A stretch of DNA of 64,000 nucleotides from Haemaphysalis longicornis (GCA_013339765.2 CM023450.1:43023745-43087744); one strand, 5' to 3'; positions 1 through 13,315 are shown, counted from the stretch's first letter. Numbers and translations are program-made. Notes: generated by a model not told the origin, from the sequence alone.

Positions 1-1198
1 GTAGGTGAAGCAAACGTACCGGCAAAACTACTTGGATAGGAAGCTCAGTTGTCATTATAGACGCACATTATATACGATACACACTGATGATGTGGTCGAG
101 TGCTTCTTGGCGGGGTACAGCTTAGGACATTGCGCTCGTTTGGTCCAATTGCTGGAATTCGCTCTTTTTGCGAAGGAGTCAGACAGTCAAAGGCGGGAAG
201 TCTGGCGGCATTGCTTGCGTGTTTGTGGGGCATGTGAACTGATAAACTCGTCAGTGCGTGTCCAGAGGAATTATTTTCTGTTAATTGCTAATACCTCAAG
301 TGGACGCAACAAATTGGATGTTGCATAACGGGTGTTAGATGTCACTTGAAGAATGACGACTTCGTCAAGTCTTAGGAGGACTTTCATTGCTGGTGGCCCT
401 TCCGGGACCATCGTCAGGTAACTTGAATGCGCGTAATGGCTCTGCATGTGCAAATTCATACCGGAAGAAGCCTCATCACTAGAAGCATCATCATGGCATC
501 ATCACTAGAGGCCGGATTTTTCGGCCTCAAAGAAGCTTGCTTCTGGCACCGAAACTACGCAGGCAAAAAGTTTTAGGCCTCCGACGTCGTAAATGTAAGG
601 CACCAACTTTTTTTATATAAGTGCCAATCATTTCAAACAAAGACGAATCTGACCTGTATCTACGACCGGAAAAGCGAAAATGTTACTGTTTAAATGGCAC
701 AAGGGCACCAGCAGTTAAACATAGCCGTTCAATTGTCCCTTGAAACTGCTGGAGTAACTTATATCCATTGGCTTTATTCAACAAGCGCACTGCTTACATT
801 CGTGTTCAATGGCCACTGTAGCTTGTTCCAGCGTTGCATATTGTGAAGCAGCTATGAAAAACAATACTTGAGAGCTGGGAATGCTGATTAAAAAACGCTA
901 CTTTACGTCTGCCTGACACAATTTAATTACGACAAAACGAAAACATACACAAATTATAAACGCAAGAGAGACGACGATTGATCTAGAAATTAACGCGCTG
1001 TTACACGAGTACTGTTCGGTACAACTCCAGAAATTTGATCACGTACATCAACATTATCTTAATTATTCAGGCAAGACATCTCAACACAGCCAAATACACT
1101 TTCACAGATTTGAAGAGCATTTTTTTTTAAAACTGTTCAGCGGCCGAATGGTTTTTTAATAGAAAAGCGTGTTTCAGAGCCCGTCGGCAGTGTGAATT
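1..1198. other. Unassigned AT-rich sequence
   Basis: No recognisable coding region, RNA or repeat. The overlapping reading frames here (5-328 plus, 45-233 and 271-459 minus) resemble no family I know and lack exon-like borders. A short local duplication of a catcatcactagaag-type phrase is visible at about 474-508. Confidence 0.5.
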
Positions 1199-1651
1199 TT
1201 AAAGGGACCCTGCAACACTTTTTTCAACTTTTTTTGAAATCTTAAATCCTTGCAGAACGTAGTCATCCAACACACCCAGTACTTAGATTAAGGGGTCGCA
1301 AAGTACCTCAGCCAAAAATTACTGCTCCATGCCCATCAGGTAACTTGTAAACTCGCTCAAAAAATTTTTTCTCTCTTTCCCGGTCTTGAGGTTCTTCGGC
1401 GGTTCGAATTACGTCACTAAGGCCATGTAGCGGCTGTTGGCCAGTTTTCCTTCAGTTGCAGCAATGAACGCTTTTCGATAGCAACTTAAAAAAATCCACC
1501 AAAAAAAAGCAGAAATGGAAGCCGTATCTGGTGCTACGAGCAAATCACGCAGCGCCACTCCATGCTGGCGATAACTATAGCTTTCGCAGTGGTTCCAGAC
1601 GCGAAGGAAGGAGTGAAAGCACTTATCGAAAGTGTTGCAGGGTCCCTTTAA
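1199..1651 (+). mobile_element. TTAA-flanked MITE, family 1, copy 1
   Basis: A 445-bp element (1203-1647) bounded by TTAA on both sides (1199-1202 and 1648-1651). Its terminal inverted repeat starts AGGGACCCTGCAACACTTT and is mirrored at the right end. It has no transposase frame, so it is non-autonomous. TTAA target duplication is the hallmark of piggyBac-type transposition; assignment to that superfamily is inference from the target site only. A second copy lies about 200 bp away in the opposite orientation and a third at 44.6 kb. Confidence 0.85.
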
Positions 1652-1847
1652 GGCGTAATGAAGTGCAGCTGCGCATCGATGTTTCGCCGTTGGCTTTTCC
1701 ATGTAGGAGTGATCTGCTAACAAAGGCGTGTTCGATGCTCAACCGTTACGTTGAAAATATAACTGGACTTGAGCATGCTTATCGAAAGGAGGAGGCGACT
1801 GCACATGTTTGAAGAAATCTGTTTGGAGAGCAAGAGTAGCGTAGTCT

Positions 1848-2301
1848 AAAGGGAACCCTGCAACACTTTCGATAAGCGCTTTCACTCTTTCCTTCGCGTA
1901 TGGAACCATTGCGAAAGCTATAGCTATATATATAGCCAGCACGGAGCGGCACCTCGTGATTTGCTCGTCGCACCAGATACGCCTTCCATTTCTGCTTTGT
2001 TTTTGTGGCTTCTTTTGAAAAGTTGGTTTCGAAAAGCGTTCATTGCTGCAACTAAAGGGAAACCGGCCAACAGCCGCTACATGGCCTTAATGACAGTAGT
2101 TCGCGCCGTCGAAGAGCGTCAAGACCGGGAAAGAGAGAAAAATGTTTTGAGCGAGTTTACAAGTTATCTGATGGTCATAGAGCAGTAATTTTTGGCTGAG
2201 GTACTTTGCCACCCCCTGATCTAAGTACTGGGTGTGTTGGGTGACTATGCTCTGCAAGCATTTCAGATTTCAAAAAAGTTGAAAAAAGTGTTGCTGGTCT
2301 A
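1848..2301 (-). mobile_element. TTAA-type MITE, family 1, copy 2 (inverted, degraded)
   Basis: Reverse-oriented relative of the element at 1199-1651. The left end AGGGAACCCTGCAACACTTTC carries one extra A compared with copy 1. The right end reads AAAAAAGTGTTGCTGGT, so both termini and the TTAA flanks have decayed. Internal blocks are shared, including the region around tcaggtaacttgtaaactcgctcaaaa in copy 1. It is older than copy 1 by the state of its ends. Confidence 0.8.
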
Positions 2302-3239
2302 ATATTGTGAAAATAATAGCAAACTGCCACCATTCTCGATTTTCGATTCAAAATTGTTCCTCTAGGCACTGAGAATGAGCGTCCCATCCCGCTGCTGCTA
2401 GCAGTTGTTCTCCGGGAGCTAGTTGAACTAGAGGGCTAGGTTGAACCCCGTACAGTTCCGAACAGTACATGCTGCCCGGTAACAAGGATAACAATCTCAA
2501 ACTGCACTCGAAAGCGTACCTTGAGGCTAAATAGTGTTCATATAGTTCCCGATTTCCAAAAAAAAAGGTATTTATAGGCATTTACTGGTATTCAGGCACA
2601 AACAGAAAAATAAGCATTTATAGGCACTATAAAAACACCTTGAAGGAGCTTCTTAACCTCTAGTTTGTGCTCATATATCAAAGTGGGGCGATAGGATCGC
2701 AAGAACCAAAATAGTCATTTGGTTAAGATCCGGCTTCTAATCATCACGATCTCTCCACCTCACTTAGCTAATCACGTTATGGAGCACGGTATGAGCGTAC
2801 AATCCTTCACGAAGAGCGAGGGCATGTTCTCGAGAGAAATAATACAAAGATGACGATGTCAGAATCAGAAATACCTTGGCTGCCTGAATGGCATTATTAC
2901 ATACCGTATCTGAATTATTCTAACAGGCCCATTTTTAAATGAAAACAGGTGTTTAAAAATACCTGCGCGTTACCATGTAACTGTAAACTCAAAAGCCTCA
3001 AAGCCAATGCCGCCACCTCGAAACCGAAGCGGAGAAGATCAGGCAACGATGGGCAGCCCCATTTATATCATCCCCAGCCGCCGAGAAATCGTCGAGAGTT
3101 TTTTGGTCGCTATTTGTATTTCCGCAAGAAGCATGTTGTAATCAGAAGAAAGCTGCGTCAGTTCGGCCAGTGTGAATATGAAAAAGAAACGACGCTATCA
3201 TTTCGAGGCTTCTTTAAAACGCAAAGGAATAACCATCTG

Positions 3240-3241
<2 letters not shown>
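2302..3241. other. Unassigned sequence
   Basis: No gene or repeat recognised in about 940 bases. The frame starting at 2949 is extended artificially by the TA repeat that follows and has no family resemblance. Confidence 0.45.

Positions 3242-3319
<78 letters not shown>
3242..3319. repeat. (TA)n microsatellite
   Basis: An uninterrupted AT dinucleotide run of 78 bases, read directly. It creates an artificial YIYIYI frame on the plus strand. Confidence 0.98.
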
Positions 3320-3321
<2 letters not shown>

Positions 3322-3511
3322 CAGGAAAACGGGAGGCGTCCCCTGCATTAGATGTCCCGGAGCAGGGTGTTCACGATTGGCAAAAACGAAGGGACCCCAT
3401 TTTTAGGTGCAATTAATAGAAGGGCTTTAGTGGCCCACAGCGTTGTCGATTTCCTGCACTTGAAAATTCGCTTGGGGATTATGCCACATCTTGTGTCGAG
3501 TTTTATTTATA

Positions 3512-4157
3512 TACCGTAATTACCCGAGTTCTAACGCGCACCCGATTTTTCTGGCAAAAAAAAAGAAAAAAATTGCACTTCCGATTGTAATTCGCACGGA
3601 ACTTTGTGAGCAAGAAAACGAATGCGAGATAAACAGGCGATTTATTTCTTGAAGTAATCTCACTCATCTCACTACTTGCCACTCTCCGCTGACTTTGGTG
3701 CCGTCACCTTGGTGCTGTCCTTGGTGCCATCAAGCGCGTTCGCGATGCCACACTTCATAACGAACGTTAAACCATGATCGATGGATCGTGACCCATGCGT
3801 CGCACGCCCATCGTGCGAACTTCTCCAGAGGCGCACCGTTGGCGCACGCTTCAGCCGACCATTCGTTTCGAACGCGTGAGAGCCGCTGCTGCCATTGCTG
3901 TTATCAAGTGCGCAAGTGGAACGATTTGACGATTTGTGTGAACGCCGATAGAAAAGCCTGTGCGCCTATGCTTCCTGCGTCCGAAAAATCGTGGCTAAAA
4001 GCTTTGGCGCCATCTTGAGAAGGCGATGGCGAAGGGCGGGACGAAATTTCGGTTGTTTCGGCAGTTTCAGTTTCGTATCCGATTCTAACGCGCATGCGAT
4101 TTTTCTACCTGTTTTTCCGGAAAAAAGGTGCGCGTTAGAATCGGGTAATTAGCGGTA
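3512..4157. mobile_element. Terminal-inverted-repeat element, non-autonomous
   Basis: The left end taccgtaattacccgagttc followed by taacgcgcaccc is mirrored at the right end (ggtgcgcgttagaatcgggt followed by aattagcggta), giving arms of about 30 bp around a 646-bp unit. Internal frames (3788-4018 plus) show no transposase motifs. An extra copy of the arm at 4079-4093 makes a short hairpin with the right terminus. A related end (gcacgttagaatcgtgcaaa) occurs at about 4279-4298, so an older or longer copy may overlap. Family not known. Confidence 0.7.
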
Positions 4158-4317
4158 ACTGTTTTATTCAATTTTGTAGCGTCTGTGAATGGCATTATTT
4201 CGTGTTCGTGGTAGAATCGGCGCCAAGTTGTTTGTCTGCTTTCCTCATGTTGGACTCTCCTGCGCTCTTCAGTCGGGGGCACGTTAGAATCGTGCAAATA
4301 CGGCAATGCTTTGCATG

Positions 4318-4337
4318 CCCCCCCCCCCCCCCCCCCC
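4318..4337. repeat. (C)20 homopolymer
   Basis: Twenty consecutive C on the plus strand, directly to the right of the TIR-element remnants. Confidence 0.97.
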
Positions 4338-5345
<1,008 letters not shown>

Positions 5346-6905
5346 TTATGTACAGCGCCAAGGAACAACCATGAGGTCTAAGTGGTAGTACATTTGAAAA
5401 CGAAAGGACGGCAATAATTACTGTCACATTACGCATATGGATTACCACAGAGATTAAACAGCGGTTACTATAACAAACTGATGATGAGATGATAATGTAG
5501 ACAGGTACATAACACCAAAGTACGAGACAAAATAATGCCCTGTACAAAAGAAGAAACATAAACATTGAAGTACGAACGCTTGTTTAGAAACAAAAAGCTG
5601 AAAAGAATGAGAAACGAACAAGAAACGGTGGTGCGCATTATAATATTCAGTCTATGTAAAGAAAAGAGCATGTAATCTTCGGTGGCATAGCAGAGGATGA
5701 TTATGAATACAGTGGCAGTACAGATAACTACCACGGCTAAAAGAAAGCACTGTTCAGATCTGCGCGAAACTTGGCGAGCGCATCATTAAAAACATCCGAT
5801 TTGGCACAAAACAAGCTATATAGGTTTTGGAGTCGGTGGGCGGGCGAGTGGTGGCTATCAGCTGCGGCACTATAAAAGGGACGTTGTGACCGCGTACACT
5901 TCAGGGGAACTCGGTGCACGAGCTGGGACAGTATTTCAGGACAAGAAATGGTTCCGTGAAGGAGTTTGAAGAGAAAAAGATCAGCTATATTTCACCGAAA
6001 ACCTAAAGGAAGAAGGGTTGGTAGGTGAGGTTGAGGCAGACTACGACCGAACCGTTGTTTATATATTGATAAACGTTTTCTATGTACCCTGTAATCTCAA
6101 GCTATTGGAGCTTGGACTTGCACGAGCCGTTCCAAACAAGAAATGAATATTCCAATTGAGGGTGGCTGTAGGTGGGTTCAGAATGAGGCTATTCTCAGTG
6201 CCCCAGCGTGCGAACTTCGAGCTATCATGCTGAAGGGAGAAGCAGTCCTCTACAGAATGAAACATTTCGCATTCCTTTGTATCATCAGCACACAGAATGA
6301 ATGTGAGTTGGATACGGAATTAATGAAAACGGAGAATAGAAGGGGACCCAACACGGACACCCTGCAACTCACTGATTGGACTATAAGGGACAGGAGTTTG
6401 ACCATTCACCGTTACGTAGCAGTTTTTATCAAGCAGACAGCTGCCAGTAAGTCTACTAAAGGAGCATCAACGCCATAGAGCAATAGTTTTTTAAGCAACA
6501 GTGGGTGAAAAACAACGTTCAAAGCCATGCTAACACCGTAGTAAGCAGCGTTTATCTTGCCTCTATCTGTAACTGCTCTGGAAGCCTGCTTTAAAAGCAA
6601 GCAGGATTAGTTGTCACTCATCGCCCTCTCGTGAAGCCATGCTGATTAGGTAACCACCCATTTTTTACGCACGAGGGCAGTACTGTGTGTAGCTCATACT
6701 GGAAGAGTTTGGATGCAGCACAAGGGATTGAAATCGGCCGGTAGTTGGGTGGGTCTGTTCTGCTGCCTGACTTAAAGATGGGGTATATAGGATATTTTCC
6801 ATGTAGCAGGACATGTGGGTGGGCGCACTTTTCGGAATTATGGGATAATTCTCAAAATATATCAGAATAAAAGCTTGGCCAAACCAGGTACACATATTAG
6901 GCGTA
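5346..6905 (-). mobile_element. Decayed non-LTR retrotransposon (LINE) reverse transcriptase
   Basis: Minus-strand reverse transcriptase spread over several frames. In order from high to low coordinate: a piece with IFKSGSRTDPPNYRPISI (about 6725-6780); QHGFTRG (about 6635); a degraded motif A block ending HPLLLKKLLLYGVDAPLVD (about 6480-6560); VLGPLLFSVFINSV (about 6310-6355); the catalytic-loop remnant ADDTK (about 6275); the thumb-like phrase LQHDSSKFARW (about 6215); and a C-terminal tail at 5737-5919. Stops and frameshifts separate the blocks. The layout fits the Jockey/CR1 group, without certainty on clade. No endonuclease half is seen, so the copy is 5'-truncated, as is usual for LINEs. 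Confidence 0.85.
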
Positions 6906-6984
6906 TGAACAAACCGAAAGTTGTTCTAGTGGCCATTGCGACATACAAAAAAAAAAGCGCGCCAATCCACCCTGAGGAGGTGGT
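6906..6984. other. Short spacer after LINE
   Basis: Sequence between the truncated LINE and the dispersed repeat; nothing recognised. Confidence 0.4.
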
Positions 6985-7072
6985 TGGAAAGCGAAGCTGT
7001 GACGATTACCCATGGGGCGTCACTTGAATTCACACACGTGGCTCTACACCTAGTGAAACCAGAGACAAGTGA
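6985..7072 (+). repeat. Dispersed repeat family R1, short copy
   Basis: Contains gcgtcacttgaattcacaca followed by cgtggctcta and gaaaccagagac. The same block occurs inverted at 13500-13737 and direct at 22125-22365. This copy holds only the first third of the longer ones. Confidence 0.7.
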
Positions 7073-9075
7073 TATGCACTTACCCAACACCCTTTTCTCC
7101 TTCTTTTACTTTTACTTTTCTTTTCTTTTACTTTTTTTACTTTGCTAAATTCAAATCCATGCAAGATTCATGAACGTTGGTTGGTTGAGTTGTATTGGTG
7201 AAGCAAATGAATGGAAACGTTTTTTTTTAAATAAAATTGAAGAAAGCAAAAACCCGGTGTTAGACTATCTCAGTTCTCCTCCGGCATTGCCGCCACCGAC
7301 TGAGGCGCAGAGATCTGCGGCAGAGACGGAGGAGAAGTGACATGCCATGCGTTGGTTTTTCGGAAACACAGCGGAAAGTTTTAGATCGGTGATTAAGACA
7401 AAAAAGGCGACATCGCCTACGAGATATCTGCTCTAATTGTGAGTAGAAGCTTAATACGCATGCCGTCGTGTTTCATGTGGTTTTTCCACTCAAGGCAGTA
7501 ACCTGGGCCCTGGCTTCCGTCGACCCGCGGTGATGTCGCCGCCGCGGTCTGGCTGAAGCGTTAAAACGTGAAGCGGGCTAACGGCTCTCCGGGCAACTGA
7601 TAAGGACGGGGCCGTTATGCGGCCGAGCGCGTACCCAGGCCACATGACGACTGCGCGGGTATAATCAGCAACGGAAACGACGGCGCCCACGATGGTCGCC
7701 CTATCTCGTTTTGCTCGGATACGTTTGCGAAACGGCACGTGGAAGACAAGGACGGCTTACCGAGGCCCGGAAGGAACCTGAGGCGAAGCTTGTAGATACG
7801 TACCCCGTGCAGTAAATGGCGATGATTCCGTGGCCTGCGGCTATGAATCTACCTGCGGGTCGCCTCGAGGGAAAAAAAAACGTTACAACGGTACGGCTTG
7901 AACTGTTACGCGGGGAGCTGATTATTACTGGAAATAAGTGCAGAAAAAAGACAACGTTAATAGAACTGAATGACGCTATAGGCGGTAGAAGCCGGTGATT
8001 TCACTTGACAGCGTTACATTGAAGCAAACGGGGGAGCTTTGAACGAAGGAACAGGATTCATTTTTCACCTGATTTTACAAGAGAATTTCGATATTTGCCG
8101 AGGAAAATTTTCTCACTCTTTGGAAGTCTTTTCGCGTGAGCGGCCGTAGCAGTGGAAAGTAACTTTAATATACACAAAAAGACAGAATGATCTGGTATAT
8201 AACGATAATAATGCTTAAAAAACAATTTTAGAGAGCATAGTCCTTCCAAGTACAGGAAAATTTTACTAAATGTACCCGCAGGAGACCAGTGAAACTATTT
8301 CCCTTTTGTTGGAATTTCGTAGAAAAGCAGCGCTATTTGCTAAAACTCCGCCTTAGAAAAGGTGGCCAACACTTACGCTCCCGTCCTACTTAGGCAATGA
8401 TTGCATTTAGTGGGTCAGAGACATATCACTTAATCAAAATTGCTGGAAACATTTCGGCCCAAGAGAGGAGCCCAATGTGTGGAAAATGGTGTCGGGTGGG
8501 CAACTATTCGTACCATTTCGCAAGGGCACGAATATTAAGATGGTACAAAAAAGTACAGCAAAGTTTGACTTCAACGAACATTCCTGTCACATGAAGTTTT
8601 CTGAAATCACGTGTGTGAAATCTCCTTAAATGCAACTTCCCTTGAGTGAAGATTTTCTTGAATGAACTATTTTACTTGTATACCCTGAAGGTTTCCTTCA
8701 CGATGGTTTCCAGCCTCCGTATGTCACGTGAACGGATAGTGAGCTTGTCTCCACCAGCTCAGATAGATGGACGCAGGAAAACCGTTGACAGGTTTAACAC
8801 AACCCACATTTAATGCACACTCAAAACAACCCTTGCGCCAACAACTTGATAAATCAATTGCACGAACCCGATAACAATCAAACCTCAAACTAAATATCCC
8901 AACGTACAGTTCAAACCACAACCCAAAAGTCTCTACAACAAAGGTCTACGCAATTAGTTCAAAGGCACTTATTACATCAAGTCCAAGTTAAATCCTTTCG
9001 CACCACAACTCCCTAGTTGTGTCCTACGACTGCATCCCAAATGGACTGGCCTACGCGGTCGTCGGCGCTGACGTG
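7073..9075. other. Unassigned sequence
   Basis: About 2 kb without a recognisable gene. The part from 7480 to 7770 is more GC-rich and open on the minus strand (7490-7738), but the peptide resembles nothing known to me. The rest is AT-rich. Confidence 0.4.
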
Positions 9076-9395
9076 TCGCACCCTTGCGTGGCCGCGGCTC
9101 GGTGGTAGCCGTCATCGTCTCGCTTCAGTCATCGTCTCGCTCGCATCGTCTCGCTTCGGTGGTAGCCGTCATCGTCTCGCATCGTCTCGCTTCGGTCACT
9201 CCTTGGACGGCGTGGGCTCCGCGCGTCCCGACTGGTTCCCTTGGTGGCTACCCCATGGTAGCCGCTGCCGCTGGAGGTCCTTGATGCCGGCGCTCGATGC
9301 GCGCGGCCGTTCCTTAGGACGGCGTGGGCTCCGCGCGTCATGAGGTTTCCTCGGTGGCTACCCCCTGGTAGCCGCTGCCGCTGGAGGTCCCAGGA
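9076..9395. repeat. GC-rich imperfect tandem repeat region
   Basis: Two nested repeat levels. First, short units containing catcgtctcgcttcggtggt are reiterated at about 9105-9200. Second, a unit of about 100 bp is present twice (about 9208-9286 and 9316-9393), each carrying ggacggcgtgggctccgcgc and ending ggtagccgctgccgctggag. Overlapping open frames on both strands are caused by the composition. Function unknown. Confidence 0.7.
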
Positions 9396-9576
9396 AGGCT
9401 CGGCACAAACGTAGCCTTTGGGGGCCGTCGAAACGAAGGTCGACGGAGCGTAGACGTTGGCCGCAGGTGCCCGACCGCCGCCGCTGGGGCCACGAAGACA
9501 CAGGTTCGTGGTGCGCCTAGGATGCTGCAGCCGATTGTAGTGCTTGTAATGCTTAACGCGCCGACGCAACGCAGGC

Positions 9577-9773
9577 GATGAGGCGCGCCGTAGTGGAGGG
9601 TTCCGGATTCATTTTGACCACGTGGGGATCTTTAAAGTGTGCCGAAATCTCGTACACACGGGCGTTTTTGCTTTTCGCCTCCATCATAAAAGCGGCCACC
9701 GCGGCCGGGAATCGGACCCGCGACCTCATGCTCAGCAGCGCAACACCTTAGCCACTGAGCCACCGCGGCGGGT
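9577..9773 (-). mobile_element. tRNA-derived SINE of the tick Ruka type, 3'-truncated
   Basis: On the minus strand the element starts with a tRNA-like head. It has an A-box-like phrase tggctcagtggctaagg and a B-box phrase gggtccgattcccgg, then ggccgcggtggccgctttt and a tRNA-unrelated body with caaaaacgcccgtgtgtacg and ending at ccctccactacggcgcgcct. This is the arrangement of the Ruka SINE described from hard ticks. The copy stops short of the expected 3' end. Transcription would be by RNA polymerase III from the internal boxes, if active. Confidence 0.88.
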
Positions 9774-9802
9774 GGGGGAAAATGAAGAAAAAGTGTAAAC
9801 AA

Positions 9803-9848
9803 TCTGTGTGCGTGTGTGGCGTGTGTGTGTGGGTGTGTGTGTGTGTGT

Positions 9849-9888
<40 letters not shown>

Positions 9889-9890
9889 AG

Positions 9891-9981
<91 letters not shown>
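9803..9981. repeat. Compound (GT)n-(GA)n microsatellite
   Basis: Imperfect GT run (to about 9886) followed by an almost pure GA run to 9981. The GA part read on the minus strand is (CT)n following the LINE 3' end at 9982-10395, a tail arrangement also seen at 20200-20220. Confidence 0.95.
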
Positions 9982-9982
<1 letters not shown>

Positions 9983-10395
9983 AATCTTTAATGAGACTTG
10001 CGAAGTAAAATGAGCTATGGCTTGCTGCGCCAGATGAGTGCCGTCACAATGGCGATTATAATAATGAAGAGGAACACATATGACTGAACTATTTACAAAG
10101 CCTGATCAAGACTGGTCGTGTTTTAGGTAGGCCAATAAAGCTTGTGTAGTACGAGAGGCACGTTTGGAAGAATTGGAGGGTCATAATACGGCCCTCAGCT
10201 CTAGTCCTACGGAGAGCGGCCGGCCCAGAGACACATCGAGAGACACTCCTTGCGTATTAAATCGCGCACGTCACAGATTAGGTGTTTCAGATCTTCCCGC
10301 ACATCACACTGTGGGCACAGTGGCGGAGATGGGTCATCATGCTTGGATATTCCAGGTGGCACGCTGAGTAAGTAACTGAGAAACGAACATGCAAG
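9982..10395 (-). mobile_element. LINE 3' end (C-terminal region and 3' UTR)
   Basis: Minus-strand translation across two frames gives a zinc-finger-like phrase of the ISPLCPQCD..DLKHLI type (about 10260-10340) and then ASRTTQALLAYLK (about 10105-10145), typical of the C-terminus after the RNase H domain of I/R1-like LINEs. The 3' end reads cattaaagattgttctctct and runs into (CT)n. Only the last few hundred bases of the element are present, and stops interrupt the frame. Confidence 0.65.
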
Positions 10396-10413
10396 ACTGA
10401 GTCTTAAAAATAT

Positions 10414-10516
10414 GGAGAGAGAGGGAGATAGATAGATAGGATAGATAGATAGATAGATTAGATAGATAGATAGATCGTCGATAGCTAGATAGATATATAG
10501 ATAGATAGATCGATAT

Positions 10517-10548
<32 letters not shown>

Positions 10549-10614
10549 TATAGATAGATAAAGAGAGAGAGGGAGAGAGAGAGAGAGAAGAGAGAGAGGA
10601 GAGAGAGAGAGAGC

Positions 10615-10646
<32 letters not shown>

Positions 10647-10678
10647 AGAGAGGGAAAGGAGAGAGAGAGAGAGAGAGC
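10414..10678. repeat. Compound (GATA)n-(GA)n microsatellite
   Basis: Interrupted GATA units (about 10424-10560) followed by GA units with occasional GG and AA breaks. Read directly. Confidence 0.95.
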
Positions 10679-13315
10679 GTATCGGTAACAAGTAAAGTCT
10701 TAAAGCTGTTAGACTCCCTCTTTCAGGTGGCGTTCAAAAAGAACCTGGATAGGACAAAAAAATGAAGACGCGAGAAAATACGCGCCGACGAATGGAGACA
10801 CAAACACGCGTGTTGAATCTCCAAATGAGCACAAGCAGAAAGAATTAAGTAAGTTCGTGATGCACATAAAAATCAAAGGTCGGGTGACGACGATAGGAGA
10901 AGTAGCGCCAGATGCTGCGAATAGCAATGTGCCACCGAGAGGGATGTCCTGGCATCGTCTTGCGAGGCGGCCAGCAGCCACGGTGCGAGGGCGCATCCTG
11001 TGGTCGATCTCGTCACAAGTGTACAAGTGCCGGCGTTACAGTCTAATCTTATTGCTGCATAATTAATATGGCCCCGAGGTGAGCGATAGAGGCTACTGTA
11101 GCATCCTTCTGCGCACCGCCCCGTTTGTGTAGAGAAGGCAGCGCGTAGGAGGAGGCGCGGGGCAGAGTGCTTTTTCCGCGGAAATGGCCGAGGTTGTTGA
11201 TCGTCGGAAGGGCCATCAGACTGCAGCTCAAGGAGCGGGCGTCCGAAGAAGCAAACGCGGCGCGTAATGACAGCAACGAGGGCACGGGGAACGCAAAGAA
11301 AAGTGACCCTTGGGATTGGCGAAGCCGCCCACTTCAAATGCTCTTCCGGCCACCGCTGCTGTCCCGCTCCCGTGGGCGGAATTGGAGACGCGTGACTGAG
11401 CTAAGCTGCTCTCGGCGGAGACATGGAGCAACGCTGTACGTGGCAGCCCCGGAAGAAATAGGCTGCTCGAGAGAAAGAGGTCCGCACGAATCATCAATGC
11501 TTTTTGCGCCCGAGTAGTCAACGTGGCGAGAAGTCGAAGAACAAATGGCCGGGCCGTATGCAAGACGTGTCACATGGTGGGGAATGCCACCGTTTGAGTC
11601 TTCCAGAAATAGAAATAAGAAAGGTTCAGTGCACTTTTAATACACAATGAATGTTCAGCTGGGTTCTAGCTCTTTGTTACGCTCCAAAGAACGCTGAATC
11701 TCAAGATCATTGCACTGCTGGACTGCTCTGACTGTAAATATAGGAGAGAAGGCAAACAAGGCAGTGCGCTGTGTTTCGCCCCTTAATCTGCGTCTGGTCT
11801 TTCGTGGTTTTTGAAGATGAATTGCCACAAACGAACTCAAATTTCTGTCCTGCAGTTTTACAAGACTGCGATTGCAGGACGTAACCGTGAGTCAGCACTG
11901 TTGATTCACCCCTCTCAGTTAACTTCACCCTTGTTCGCCAACTCGCTCCAACGCAGGGCTATTCATAGCCTGCATACGTGCGTTCCAATTTTGTGTGTCT
12001 GAATTTCACATCATCGTCATCCTCATCTCCCGTCGCAATTCAGCCAGCCTGCCAGGCATACCTCGTCCCTTCAATTTACCGCCCTCATCTTCCAGCTATG
12101 GAGGTAGCTACGTGACCTCGTTGTGACACAGCTAGCAATTTTTCATTGCTTATTTTCTAGTGACCACTCCGGATCGTAATCACCCCTTTAAAATTTAAAG
12201 TTTCAGACTTTCGCTTTCATTCCAAACTCTATGCTGGCCAATAACGCGTCCACACGATCCCCCAGCTGCCACCCGCCTGCTGGGAGGAAGTAAAACGTTA
12301 TCGAGCGTTTCTCCTTCGTGCTCATGCTACTTTAAAGGTAAAGGAAATGCCAGTCAACGCGGGTTACGATGGGTTTTTTTCCCGCTTGTAGAAGCAGTAA
12401 ACTCAAGGTCGTCGAGGAAAATGTTATTTAAAAATCTGAGCCGACAAAGCTGTTCATTCGCGCTAGGATGCTTAGAATGAAGATTACTTTCAGGGCATTT
12501 CATCGCCAGGGACTATGAAACCAGCCCGGCCGTGCGTCAAACCCTCAGTCTGTTGCCAATTCAGTTAAAGAGCGCATTTTGGAAGAGAGGGCGAAGGTAC
12601 AAAAGATTTCTTCTTTCTTTTTCTGAAGTCACGGCACGCCCACGGCAGGCGTATCCCACGTGTACACAAACAATCTAAACCTGACTAGCGGCTGAAGTGA
12701 AATTTAGTTTTCGTTTTAGTAAAAGGCTTCCGTACACTGCGCTTTTCTAGTTGACGCGATTGACCACGCTGTAGTGTATTTACAAATGTACGGTGTGGCA
12801 AGCTGCCGGTGCTGGTTGAAGTAGGACCTCGAAGCGAAACTTTAGGCCTAAACTCGGGCGCACACCCAGCAGTTTCTGGTGTGATCCTACGCCACTTTAC
12901 TCAATGTGATTCTAGCTAAGTAGCACACACCCGCAGTGGTGTGTTGGGAACAGATTTATGAGGAGTAATTCGCACTATATCCCGTGGTTGGTGCACGCAA
13001 ACCATGTGTAACTTTGTAGATTAAGCCCCAAGTTTGACATCTGATGCTACAGTTCGTGGGTAACATCGTGAATCGGCATAAAGACAGAGAAGACTTGAAA
13101 AACGTCCAAGTACATAGTAAGAAGCTCAGGAAACAAGATTCACGAGGACCAGAAAGCAAAGCGCCATTCGTAAAGGACTATTTTTTTACTGTGAAGCAGT
13201 ATACCTCTAAGCAACCAAGGAAATTTTCGTGTCCGCGTCAGCAGTTAACTCCCGGGCTACTACTGGCTACACAAAGAAACAACCCAGGCTACTACCCGCT
13301 ACACCCAGGCTGCAC
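10679..13315. other. Unassigned sequence with a GC-rich core
   Basis: No gene recognised. From 11070 to 11560 composition is GC-rich and all strands have open frames (11167-11517 plus, 11228-11563 minus), which is a composition effect; none resembles a family. The remainder is AT-rich. Confidence 0.4.

Noticed and set aside
9690..9773. tRNA gene on the minus strand
   Set aside because: A and B boxes are good but the downstream body matches the Ruka SINE, so it is a SINE head and not a tRNA gene.
9748..9991. Open frames through the GT/GA repeat on both strands
   Set aside because: They encode only Ser-Leu, His-Thr, Arg-Glu or Cys-Val repeats produced by the microsatellite.
11167..11563. Overlapping frames of over 110 codons on both strands
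   Set aside because: A composition effect in a GC-rich stretch; peptides resemble nothing and conflict with each other.
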